From Aquilaria yunnanensis (lineage: Eukaryota; Streptophyta; Magnoliopsida; Malvales; Thymelaeaceae): a stretch of 64,000 nucleotides of DNA. Both the position numbers and the translations under genes were made by a program. Under the pieces are notes generated by a model. The model was given only the letters and a program-made list of their open reading frames with translations, searched no databases and had not been told where the DNA came from. The stretch spans positions 45,709,001-45,773,000 of the forward strand of contig CM077594.1 of NCBI GenBank assembly GCA_039654915.1, written 5' to 3'. Positions 1 to 10,013 of the stretch are shown here, piece after piece. Position 1 is the stretch's first letter. Each line of letters starts with the position of its first letter.

Positions 1-1
1 G

Positions 2-748
2 CAGCTGTTTTATGAATTCTCCAAGGACCCCCCGGACACGCTGGGCGAATTTTACCGAAGGGCTGAACAGCACATGATAGCCGAAGAACTGAGAATGGGC
101 GGACCAAGGTTCGATCACACCCGGGCCGAAGGGTCCAGCCAACAAACCCGGTATCCCATCGAACAGGCAGGTCGACCTTGGAGAACGCAAGGAAGGAAAC
201 TCCCCATTTTCACACCCCTGAACACCACAAGGACCAACATCCTCATGACAATGGAAAGGCAGGGAACTCAGGTTCAGCGGCCACGAGCCATGACCGCCGA
301 GAACAGAAAGAATATGAAGAAGTTCTGCCAGTTTCATCGTGACCACGGTCACGACACCGAAGACTGCTTCCAATTGAAGAAGTATATAGAGTCGCTAATA
401 AAACAGGGCCAACTTCAGCGTTATCTGCGCATGCCTTCCCCGAAAGGGAGAAAAGAGGAGGAAGGAAAGGCAGAAGATGAGGACTACGACTCCGACAGGC
501 GGAGAAACCGAAGTCCGAAAAGGCGCCCCCCACCTCCAGCGGGAATCATACAAACAATTACGATGGGACTGCCATCCTCGAAAAGAAAGAGGAAGGCCAG
601 AGAAATAGCAGTCATGGAGTATCAAAATCCAGCAAAAAAGCTGGACCGAAAGGATGGTTCCGTCGTCATTCTTCCCCATGGCGACCCATTATTGATCATG
701 GCGAGAAAAGGAAACTGGGACGTCAAGAGAGTGCTGCTTGACGACAAT
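2..748 (+). pseudogene. Tat-like gag, C-terminal part, element 1
   Basis: The reading frame is open from base 2 and runs without interruption into the start of protease; the N-terminal half is outside the window. It has the usual gag tail: a YRRAEQHM block near the start, then a zinc knuckle of the Tat type (CQFHRDHGHDTEDC, around base 335), followed by a strongly charged stretch with DYDSDRR and a run of prolines. The product would be the structural protein of the virus-like particle and would bind element RNA through the knuckle. The frame is lost at about 748 next to the protease active site, where one or two bases appear to be missing compared with element 3. It is judged broken but well preserved. 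Confidence 0.88.
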
Positions 749-2272
749 CAAATGCCGACATCCTGTTTTCACAATTGCTGCCAAGGTTGGGTGTATCTAG
801 CAGCGACCTCAAGCCCGTCACCTCGCCTACCTTCGGGGTAGGCCCGTCCGAGTTGCCCGTCCTCGGATGGATCGATCTCCCTTTGATGATGAAAGGGACT
901 TCAATGGTCGGGACAGCAGAGTTGTACGCCTCCACAATGGCAAGGTTCATCGTTATGGATGTCCCTTCATCATACAACGCCATCCTTGGAAGACAGACAC
1001 AGGGAAACCTGCACATTCGCCCTGATGTCAAATACTTAACCGTCACTTTCGCCGCCAAGGATGGAGATGCGGAAATCTTCATAGATCAAGCCGAAGTAAG
1101 GAAGGTGTTCGTCAAAACACGAAAGGCTCCAGCAAACAACTTCGCGCAAGCTGTGGAAGCAAAAGCACCAAAAAAGGGCGAGGCAGACAATCCCACGAAG
1201 GCAGAAATGGAAGAAGTAGAACTTGTCCTAGGCCAAAATACCCGAATAGGGAAAAACTTGGCCGAAGGTGACAAGGAAAAACTTGTATCTTTTCTACTGA
1301 CAAATAAAGATCTGTTTGCCTACTCGCCGAAAGACATGCCAGGGGTAAACCCTCACATAATTCAACATAGCCTCAAAGTGAGTCCGGAAGCAAAGCCTGT
1401 CCGGCAAAAGAAGCAAGGCATTTCAGTTCATAAAAGTAACTTTGTCAAAACCGAAGTCCAACGACTGTTAGAAGCCGATGTCATCAGGGAGGTCAAGTAC
1501 CCTGAATGGTTAATCAATGTGGTAGGGGCCACAAAAGAAGGAAGCGGCAAACTCCGGATGTGCATCGACTTCAGAAACTTGAATGATGCTTGCCTGAAAG
1601 ATTCATACCCTCTCTCACCGATAGACCAATTGGTAGATTCAACTGCCGAATACGGGCTCCTAACTTTCTTAGACACCTTCAGTGGGTATCATCAAATAAG
1701 GATGGACCCTAAAGATGAAGAAAAAACCGTCTTCATCACCGAAGGAGGAACATACTGCTACATCAGGATGCCCTTCAGGCGCAAAAACGCAGGAGCCACC
1801 TACCAGAGGTTGATGAGCAAGGTCTTTAACGACCAAATAGGGAGAAATATGGAAGTATATGTTGATGACATGATAGTCAAAAGCAAAATGCCTGCCGACC
1901 ATGTCACAGATCTAAAGGAAACTTTCCACCAGCTCAGAGCCTTCGGGATCCGCCTTAATCCCGAAAAATGCATCTTCGGAGTGACCTCGGGAAAGTTCCT
2001 TGGGTACATGGTATCAGAAAGAGGTATTGATGCCAACCCAGAAAAAATTAGGGCTCTACTCAAGTTTTGAACTCCTGCCACAATAAAAGACGTGCAGAGG
2101 CTCACCGAAAGGATAACCTCCCTCAGCAGGTTTATTTCCAGATATGGAGACCGGTGTCGACCATTCTTCAAAGTCCTTACTAAGGCAACAAAAAAGGAGG
2201 ACAACCTCGGGAGTAATGACCATCCTTGGGGTGAAGACTGCCAAAAGGCCTAGGAGGAACTCAAAATCTACT
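749..2272 (+). pseudogene. Tat-like protease and reverse transcriptase, element 1
   Basis: After the frameshift near 748 the frame stays open to a TGA at 2068-2070. The first part is the retroviral-type aspartic protease, which would cleave the polyprotein; its active-site region overlaps the frameshift, and the flap and C-terminal parts (PSSYNAILGR near 970) are recognisable. RT follows from about 1210: NKDLFAYSP, EVKYPEW, RMCIDFRNLND, FLDTFSGYHQI, the catalytic YVDDMIVK (about 1858) and ERGIDANPEK. These are the standard RT blocks in order, so the polymerase core is nearly complete. After the TGA the thumb region continues (DVQRLTERITSLSRFISRYG). The motif order makes the identity certain; function is lost through the stop. 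Confidence 0.93.
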
Positions 2273-3090
2273 TAGCTAGTCCGCCCACTTTGCGGCAACC
2301 TCGCTGTCACAGAAAAAGCCCCTGGTGTTATACCTCGCCGTCACATAAAAAGCCGTAAGCTCGGTCGTTGTAAAAGAAGAAGGGGCGAAGCAATGGCCAG
2401 TCTACTACATAAGCAAGTCCCTGCATGGCGCCGAAGTCAGGTACCCTCTGTTGCAAAAAGCTATATATGCCTTGGTGCTAGCAGGAAGAAGGCTAAGACC
2501 ATATTTTCAGGCTCACCCTATCATTGTCCGAAGCAGTCTACCTCTCCGCGATGTCATGAGAAAAGTTGATCATTCGGGAAGGCTTTCCAAATGGTGCATA
2601 GAGCTTGGCGAACACGACATCACTTATGAACCTTGAAAAGCCATAAAAGCTCAAGCTCTGGCAGACTTCATTGCCGAAGTACCCACCACCGAAGATAGCC
2701 ATCCAGATCCAAGCGAAGGTGAGCCAGAATGGACTTTGTAGGTCGACGGAGCCTCAGGGTTCGAACACCAAGGAGCTGGGGTAATTATCAGAGGTCTCGA
2801 AGGCCTTGAAGTAATGAAGGCTATTAAGTTCAGCTTTAACGTCACCAACAATGTGGCTGAGTATGAAGCCCTCATAGCAGGATTACGCCTAGCCAGAAGA
2901 ATTGGCGTGCGGAATCTAAAAGCCCACAGTGATTCCCAGCTAGTAGTTCGGCAAATGGCAGGAGACTATGGGGCGAAGGACCCAATCTTGGCAAAATATC
3001 ACGAACTGGTGACAAAGCTCATTCGAGAGTTCGACGGGATAACGCCGAAGCAGACTACTTATCGAAGTGAAAAACATACACCGAGGTACT
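2273..3090 (+). pseudogene. Tat-like dual RNase H region, element 1
   Basis: Two RNase H-like segments follow RT. The first (about 2330-2640) is the gypsy RNase H remnant or connection domain: QWPVYYISKSLHG, EVRYPLLQKAIYALV, SGRLSKWCIELGEHDI. The second (about 2735-3040) is the archaeal-like RNase H: a VDGAS start, TNNVAEYEALIAGLRLA and AHSDSQLVVRQMAGDY, which carry the conserved D, E and D. A second, archaeal-like RNase H next to a degenerate first one is known for Tat elements. A TAG just before VDGAS (about 2740), a TGA at about 2635 and further stops break the frame. The role would be removal of the RNA strand during reverse transcription. Confidence 0.87.
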
Positions 3091-4375
3091 AAGCCGCCCG
3101 AGTATTGAAGTACTGAGCATAATAACTTTGGAAAAAGGCTGGAAAGAGCCGATAAAAAGGTATCTTGTGAACAACGCGCTCCCCGAAGACCCCATCGAGG
3201 CTGCAAAAGTCCGAAGACACTCCGGGCGATTCTTCCTAATAGGTGAAGAACTGTATCGGCAGGGATATGCAAATCCTTTACAAAGGTGTGTTGGCGAAGA
3301 GGATATTGAAATGATCCTCGAAGAAGTCCACGAAGGCGCTTGTGGTTCACACATTGGAACCGATGCCCTGGCGGCAGTAATACTGTGCCAAGGATACTTT
3401 TGGCCTACCCTGAGAAAGGATGCTAGGCAGTTCGTCCAAAAATGTGGTAACTGCGAAAAACATGCAAAAATCCAGAGGACACCCTTAAAAATGGTGACTT
3501 CGGCTGACTATCCCTGGCCCTTCGCAGTTTGGGGCATAGACCTCATAGGACCACTCCCAATAGCGCCTGGAGGCGTGAAATTCTGCGTAGTAGCAGTAGA
3601 CTATTTCTCCAAATGGGTCGAGGCGGAACCGTTAGCTACTATCTCAGCAAAAGAAGTGTAGAAGTTCGTATGGAAGAACATCGTATGCAGATTTGGCGTA
3701 CCAAGGGTACTAGTAGCTGATAATGGATCCCAGTTTATAGACAAAGGGTTCCAGGAATTTATCAGTGACCTCGGAACAAAAATGCACTTCGTCCCAGTAG
3801 CTCAGCCCCAAAGCAATGGGCAGGTAGAAGTATCTAACAAGACCATAAAAGATGGTATGAAAAAGAGGCTGGGGGAAGCAAAAGGGAAATGGCCAGGAGA
3901 GCTCCAAAGTGTACTGTGGAGCTACCGAACAACACCCCGAAGAGCAACAGAGGAAACGCCTTTTTCGCTCATTTTCAGTACAGAGGCCATCATCCCAATC
4001 GAGGTAGTGCAACCATCAATCCGAGTACAAGCTTTTGATGAAAGTAGAAATGACCTCGGCCGAAGAACCAAGCTCGACCTCATCGACGAACACAGAGAAA
4101 TAACGGAGCTAAGAAGAAAGGCTTTTCAGCAGAGAATGGCCACGGCTATAAACTTGCGTGCCAGGCCAAAAGGAATAAAGAAAAGAGACCTCATTCTCCG
4201 AAAGGCTGAATTTGCACCTCGTAGGCCTTCCCACGGGGTACTTCACGCGAACTAGGAAGGTCCCTATCTGATCCTTGCCGAAGTACGAAAAGGGGTGTAC
4301 AAGCTCGGCGATTCCGAAGGTATAGAATTAAAAAATACGTGGCATTCGGACACGTTGAGAAAATTCTATACTTAG
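3091..4375 (+). pseudogene. Tat-like integrase, element 1
   Basis: The integrase is almost complete. The zinc-binding HHCC part is visible (HEGACGSH at about 3340, then CGNC at about 3450). The catalytic core has all three acidic positions: WGIDLIGPLP (about 3533), VADNGSQF (about 3714) and NGQVEVSNK with its glutamate (about 3817). The C-terminal part contains SYRTTPRRAT and ends at the TAG at 4373-4375 after NTWHSDTLRKFYT. A TAG at 3659-3661 lies between the first and second aspartates, and another stop at 4253-4255 separates the last about 40 codons. It would insert the cDNA into the genome. It is broken by stops, but the catalytic residues are kept, unlike in element 3. Confidence 0.92.
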
Positions 4376-4822
4376 GGTCTCGGAGAAGAAGATAGTGTTG
4401 TACAAGTTAGTAAAATTCTCTAAGTACGAAAGTTTCTTAGCCAAAAAGTCTTAAGCATAAGAAGTGCAAATTCCGCAAAAGTGGCCGACCAGATAAGGTT
4501 TTCCGAAGTCTCTTGAGCGAACGTGTTCGGGACAATGGAGAAAACCTGGCAAAAGACTTAGCCAAAATTCTTGGGCATAAGCGGTACAAGTCAAGATTTC
4601 GCGAAGAAGGTCACCATGCTAAGCGCAGATAAGGTTTTCCAAAGTCTCTTGAGCGAATGAGTTCGGGACAAAGGGAAACGGAAAATCTTGCAAAGATACT
4701 TAGCCGAATTTTCCAAAAAAGTCTTTTATTAAGATAAATTTGCCTACAAACAAAAGGGGGAAGATTGCCAGAAGAAGAAGTACAAAAAAGAAGGAAAATA
4801 AGGCAAAGCACCCTAAAACAAA
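4376..4822 (+). repeat. Element 1 spacer with a ~136-bp tandem repeat
   Basis: This non-coding spacer between integrase and the antisense gene holds a direct repeat. The string AGATAAGGTTTTCC followed by AAGTCTCTTGAGCGAA begins at 4491 and again at 4627, a period of 136 bp; a partial earlier unit (CTTAGCCAAAAAGTCTTAAG) lies just before. Variable tandem repeats in this position are known for Tat-lineage elements and can seed satellites. No open frame of note is present. Confidence 0.7.
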
Positions 4823-7220
4823 CTAAGGATTCTCGGCGTCCTGGGAGCCACTAGCTCCAGCGTCCTTCTCCACAACCTTCGGCGTCGAAAGCGAAGGGGG
4901 CAGGTTCAGATGCTCGATCTTGGACCAAGACCACCGAGGCCCCTTGGGAATGTTCAGAGCCTCCAAAAAAGAAAGGTCCAAATCTGGGAACCTTTGAAGA
5001 ACTTGATGACGAGCGAGGCAAAACCCGTCTTGAAAACCAACTTTGGTCATCTGGTCGGATTTGTCCTTCTCGACACCGAGGTCTTCAAGGTCCCCATTCA
5101 GATCCGTGACCTTCTTCTTCAGCGACTTCATCTTCTTCTTTTCCGGCTCCTTCTTCAAAGACTCAACCTCGGATTGAAGCGTGGCTTTCTCCTCAAGCAC
5201 CTTTGCCAGGAGAGCCTCTGATTCTGACTTCTCCTTTTGAACTGCCGCATTCACCGAAATCAGCTCCGCCACCTGGGAGCCGAGGTCAGAAATCTTCTGG
5301 GAGGAGTCCTTCAAAAGTTCTTCCTTTTCCTTCAGGAACTCCTCCCGAATGGCAGCAACCTCCTTTTCTGCCGCTTGAGCAAGTTGCGCGTTCTGTGTGG
5401 CCAGTTCCGAGCACTTGGCCTTATATTGGTCTATGGTGCTTAAGGCCGAGGCTCGGAGCAGCGCCTGCCTCGTGACCCGAACTCTGAGGAAACCGGCATA
5501 CCCCAGTAGCTGCAGAGGAACAAAGACAAAGTTAGAAAAGGCAGACATTTAGAGGAAATGAAAAGAAAAAACACAAAGGCAAGAGGCGTACCTGGGCAAC
5601 GTGCTCAGAAACCTTCGCGGCAAGAGATTCGTCGTCAGGGTGAGCCTCCGCGATGGCCGTGAAGGAGGCCTCAGTAAGCACCCCCTTTGAGATCTCCTTA
5701 GCCATTTACTGGCAGTCTCTAGAGTACAAATTCATGTCCTCCGTAAACGTCCAGAAAGGCTCCTTCGGGACCTTCCCCTTCGGGATATGGGCATCCCGAA
5801 GGGCCCGCTTTCGGGCGTGCTCGGCCACCCAACCCGGAGATGATATCTCCCCTGCATGGCAAAAACAAAAAATTGGTCAAGGCAAGAAAATCTCAAAACC
5901 CACGAAAAAGAAGGCACCTCAGTTTCTTAGAAAAAGAAACCTGCGGGCATCTCGGCGACGTTGTCGTCTGAAGCCTCCTCGGTAGAAATCCCCTTGCCCT
6001 TGCGTTTACGTCGCTCTTCGGCGGAAGGGGCCTCTACCAAAGCATCTAGAAGAGTCGCCGAAGGAGTGGGACTCTAAGCAGTGAGGTCAGCACCTACCTT
6101 GGTCGGCGGGACAGCAGCAGCCTCGGTCTCTTCGCCCACCTCCTCGGGAATCTCTGGGAGAGGAGGGGGCGCATCCTTCTTCACCCGTTTGGCCACAGAT
6201 GGCCCAGCCCCAGACGTTTTCCGTCTTCGAGAAATGGCCTTCTTTGTCTGCTCACCCTTCTCAACTTGGCCAGTGAAAAGGGATTTGTAGAAGGCAGCAG
6301 TACCGTCGCCCATCTCTGGAAAAGAAAGAAGATATCAGCGTAAGTCCAAAATGAAAACCATAACAAAGGGAGCCAGAGATTACTTACTCTCGAACAAAGT
6401 TTCGAAAGTAACTTCCCCACGAAGGAGTTTCACCAACCAAGAATCCATCCCGGCGATGGCAGGAGCTGGCATCTCGACGCCAGTCTTGTGCTCCTTCACT
6501 ACCCCTAGCTCCCGAAGAACCTCCTCGGTCATTAACCTCCAATTAATGGGGAAGGGGTAGAGAGAGCGCGAGGAGACCTCGGGACCCCAGTCAGAGACGG
6601 CCCGAATACGTCCGTCGAAGTCCTCGAAGACGGAAGCTAACTCCGGAGTTAGCATTATCTTCGGATCTACAACGTCCATCTCCAGCTTTCCCTGAGCCCA
6701 CTTGGTCGGAACATGCAACCAGGCCTCCTCCATCTTCCGAAAGGAAAATTTTTGTTGCCACCCTCGCCAGCTCTCCTTGGTGGCAAAGGTGAACATATAT
6801 TTTTTTGCTCCCGGATCCCCGAGGTAGCATGAAATAAAAGCCACCCTTCGGGACCACGAAAAGCTTGTAGTACTGCATAAAAATAACAAAGTGGGGTTCT
6901 ATCCTGAAGACGCCACACATGCAGATGAAAGCGTTAAAATAGCAATACGAGTTCGGCGGAAGTTGATTTACGGCAATGCCATGGAATTGGCAGAACTTGC
7001 AAATCATCTTCGGAGGAGGGTACCGAAGTCCAGCCTTCAGATGGGCTCGGAAAATGGTAACCTCATTACTGTGGTTCAAAAAGAAAAATTGGTCAGAACG
7101 AGGCAACCTCGTAACGGCATATGAAGGAAGAAAGAACTTTTTCTTCCATCTTGCTAGTTTTTTGGGGGTGGTGCAGCAAGGGTGAGACAAAAGGGGTTGC
7201 CAGCTCTCGAGAACAGGCAT
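4823..7220 (-). pseudogene. Antisense spliced gene of Tat-like element 1 (gypsy-type putative transposase family plus coiled coil)
   Basis: This gene reads opposite to gag-pol. The first exon (ATG at 7220) encodes SHPCC, LRYPPPK, a conserved FCQFHGIAVNQLPPN block, CGVFRIEPHF and YKLF; it resembles the plant 'putative gypsy-type transposon' domain (Pfam Transposase_28; recognised by eye, not searched). After a one-base slip at a T7 run (6800-6806) it goes on to SLYPFPINW and EEVLRELG. GT-AG introns are seen at 6387-6316 and 5591-5510, with a third probable one near 5940-5852. Exon 2 carries a basic RRRKTSG and KRVKK stretch; exon 4 is a long Lys/Glu-rich coiled coil ending in FCLARHQVL and LDLSFLEAL. 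Stops at 6076-6074 and near 5708 break it. The function of the family is unknown. Confidence 0.75.
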
Positions 7221-7433
7221 GTTGGCTGAGAAATGAGTTCGAAAAAAGGAAAGAAAACAACTTCCGAAAAAACTCTAAAAATCAGAGGAGTCTTGGTTTG
7301 AAGTCGCCGTCGTGAAAGATTGCCGGAAAAAACTCTGTCAAACAGCACCGCCACGGAAAGAAGGGAAAAAATAGTTGCAAGTAGGGAAAAGAGCAGAAGC
7401 AAAACCAAAAAAGGAACTTATGATGGAATGGGT

Positions 7434-7577
7434 TATATATAGGCTGAAGGTGGGTAGACGAACCGGCATCATAAGTACCCCTTGAAGGCGAACAGTCGCC
7501 ATAACTGTTCCCTGCGTCTGAAAAGACGCGCCCTCTGTAACCGACGCGACTTTCCTCTAATGACAGTGTGCCACGTG
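7434..7577 (-). promoter_or_regulatory. Putative antisense promoter, element 1 (TATA plus G-box)
   Basis: On the minus strand a TATATATA box (7441-7434) lies about 215 bp before the antisense ATG. A CACGTG G-box (7577-7572) sits about 130 bp further upstream. Elements 2 and 3 have the same pair at matching places (57656-57775 and 37101-37213). Promoter activity is inferred. Confidence 0.6.
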
Positions 7578-7877
7578 TCAGCCGCCGCGTCAAAATAGGG
7601 GACACGCCTTCTGACACCCCAAAAAAACTGGGACGCGCTGCTCTAGACTAACACGCTTGGCCATGAGACGCGACGCTACACAGACCTGCAAAAGGAAAAA
7701 GGAAAGAAGTAAGTTGCCTCGAAGACACCAAAAGACAGGCCATAGCCGAACAGCCCATATCTTCGAGCAAGAGGTGTACCTTCAGCACAGGTTTTACGCC
7801 CTAAAAAACTCCCAAAGAGCATCCTCGGAAAGACTACAAACCAAAGTTTCCACTTCGGCTTTCCAAAGCGGGGCATG
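7578..7877. other. Spacer between antisense promoter and LTR, with polypurine tract
   Basis: No coding region is seen. The last bases before the LTR (about 7867-7877, AAGCGGGGCATG) are the purine-rich primer site for plus-strand DNA synthesis. The same GGGGGCATG ending precedes the LTR at 37564 and 58140. Confidence 0.6.
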
Positions 7878-8689
7878 TGATAGCCGAAGGGCTATCGCCT
7901 CTAACTGACCCGAACTCGGAGCGTCAGGGAACGCGAGGATACTATTAGCCCCCCCGAGGTACTAAACAGATCGCCTTCGGAGATGGAGAATCAGTTATTG
8001 CAAGACAAAGACGATCTCCCCGAAGGCGGAACTCTGAATCAGGGAACCCCCCGAACTACGGGCACATTTCCCGAAGGGGCACCGTCCGCGTCAGAGGGCG
8101 ACCTCATCCAGGGACTTCGGGAGTACGGTATGAGCATTTAAAGAGCCTCTGACATGCCGCCCACAGATGCTACATGTCACCTCAAATGGCGATTTGACAC
8201 GCCGACGCCGTCCAGGTGTTGTCACGACCTGTCTCGGTTCAAGACTCAAGCAGCCTGCCACCGGCTACTCGCCCCCTACGCCCAGAAACTCAAAGAACAT
8301 CTGACCGAACACGTGTCGTCATCTGAACGGGCTAGGCTTCTCTATAAATACCAGGGAACAGACCATGGCAAGGGGTTCGACTCCTCCTCCTCGAGAAAAT
8401 ACAGGCAAGCCCACTAGAAACTCTAGTGCTTCCCCCTTTACCTTCTCAGGAAACTAACTTGGGCGTCGGAGGCTCCTCCCCGGAAAAGCACCCCGGGGAC
8501 CACCTAACCCTCTTCTTTGAGCTTTTCAGGCATATTCCCCTGGGAAACCTCAACTCTATACGCTCTCCCTCACAAGCAGTCCTCCCGGAAGTCACCATGC
8601 CTTCCAGTGAAGATGTCTCAGGGCATTACATACCGAAAGTCTTTCCTCCAGGCCAATATGTCATACAACGAGGATGTCGCTGGGCATCA
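7878..8689 (+). repeat. Tat LTR shared by element 1 (3') and element 2 (5')
   Basis: It starts TGATAGCC right after a polypurine tract and ends GGGCATCA right before a primer binding site (TGG at 8692), giving 812 bp. The start forms a small palindrome (GATAGCC, GAAG, GGCTATC). A G-box CACGTG (8310-8315) is followed by TATAAATA (8343-8350), so U3 is about 465 bp. The U5 block GACTTGGGCGTCGGAGG seen in the related LTRs appears here as ACTTGGGCGTCGGAGG near 8456. Having both a PPT on the left and a PBS on the right means one LTR serves two elements. Confidence 0.88.
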
Positions 8690-8691
8690 TT

Positions 8692-8709
8692 TGGCGCCAT
8701 TTATGGGAA
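8692..8709 (+). promoter_or_regulatory. Primer binding site, element 2
   Basis: TGGCGCCATTTATGGGAA begins two bases after the LTR end. TGG pairs with the CCA 3' end of the primer tRNA. Element 3 has TGGCGCCGTCTGTGGGAA in the same place (20111), so this copy has three changed bases. I do not assign the tRNA. Confidence 0.8.
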
Positions 8710-8792
8710 CTCATTCTTAGGCTGCCATCGTTGAGACCTGACATTCTAAGGGCAAGGGACTGCCGAAGTCCCCGTTCGTGCCGAAAGCTCAA

Positions 8793-10013
8793 ATGGCAAC
8801 TGAACAACCTGCAGTAGAGACTTCATTGCCTGAGGACAGGCATCGTCTGACAGTCACAATGAGCTTTCTGTGAGACTTTCAGTGCTCTATTGTGCCTAAG
8901 ATGACCCAACAACTTGACTAAAGGTGGTTTCAGCCAGCCCCGAGTGTATGGGCCTCTTCCTCAGCTACCCACCGGGACAAAAGTCCTAAGTCACCACACC
9001 GGAGTTTAGGAAGTGCGGATTTCCACGATGAGTCCTCAACGGAGAACATACCCTCCAAAGGACGTTGTGCTGGAGAAGTGCGTCAAAGGGGCATAAAACT
9101 TCTCACCAGCGAAGCGCATACCCAGATGGGAAGCCCCAATCCCCCCGCCGACGGAGTTACTCTCCAAAAATTAGACATTGCTCTCCGTTGCTGGCAACCA
9201 CCAAGCAACGAGTAGAAGACAACACTACTACCCTCATGGAGAAAATCCTAGAGAGGTTGGAAAAGGCAAAAAAATAGATCTCCCGGAAGCCTATTTGGTC
9301 AAGGTTGTCAGAGACCTTGACCAGAGAAGAGTCACCCTTTATCCTTGCAGTAGTAGAGGCACCTATGCCAAGTGACTTTTGAGTACCACGCTTGGAAACA
9401 TAAGATGGGCGCAGCGACCCCCAAGCTCACCTGACGAAGTATAGATGCAACATGGTGTTGCATGTTGCTGATGATGCCACCCTCTGCAAATGCTTCAAAT
9501 TCATCCTTTCAGGCCCGGCAACTGCGTGGTATAACTCCCTGGCTCCCGGAACCATAATGGGCGTCCAGGAGTTATCCGCGACATTCACCTAGCATCAGAA
9601 TTAGATCGACGGTGAAGATGTCAGTCCAAATGTTTGACATAGCCCAAAAGAATGGGTAGATCATTCGGGACTATGTCGAGAGGTTCAACCGAGAAGCCCT
9701 GAGTATGCCTAACTTCCGCCCCGAGATCCGCATCCTCGTCGTGATTAGGGGACTTAGGAGGGATTTGAAAAATTTCTACTAGTTCTCCAAAGATCTACCC
9801 GACATCCTCAGAGAATTCTACCGAAGGGCGGAACAACACATGACGGCCAAAGAACTAAGGATGGGAGGGCCGAAGTCTGATCACCACTGATCCGAGGGTC
9901 AGAATCACCAACCTCAGTACCCAACCGAGGTTGGAGGAAGACCTCAACAACAAAGGGGGGAAGAAACCAATGTCATTTACTACCCTAAACACTAAAAGAA
10001 CAACCATACTGAT
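8793..10013 (+). pseudogene. Tat-like gag, 5' part, element 2
   Basis: The likely gag ATG is at 8793 (MATEQPAVETSLPEDRHRL), about 100 bp after the primer site. A stop follows within 35 codons. Recognisable gag blocks continue in several frames: ALMEKILERLEK-like (about 9233), CKCFKFILSGPATAWYNSL (about 9488-9545), RDYVERFNREAL (about 9670) and FYRRAEQHM (about 9820). This is the retrotransposon gag domain that builds the particle. At least six stops and frame changes make it non-functional. It is cut at 10013 by a solo LTR and resumes at 11429. Confidence 0.82.

Larger units (their letters stand above)
1..8689 (+). mobile_element. Tat-like Ty3/gypsy element 1 (5' end outside the window)
   Basis: The order is gag, aspartic protease, RT, gypsy RNase H remnant, archaeal-like RNase H, integrase, spacer with tandem repeats, antisense gene, polypurine tract and LTR. 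A second RNase H plus an antisense gene downstream of pol are hallmarks of the plant Tat lineage (established knowledge); the order of parts is read from the sequence. The 5' LTR and the first half of gag lie left of position 1. Several in-frame stops and at least one frameshift make it non-autonomous. Its 3' LTR is shared with element 2, because a primer binding site follows directly. Confidence 0.9.

Noticed and set aside
5653..5985. Plus-strand ORFs of 60-110 codons across the antisense gene (for example 5653-5985, 6891-7124, 8154-8417)
   Set aside because: They run over exons and introns of the minus-strand gene or LTR, and differ between copies.
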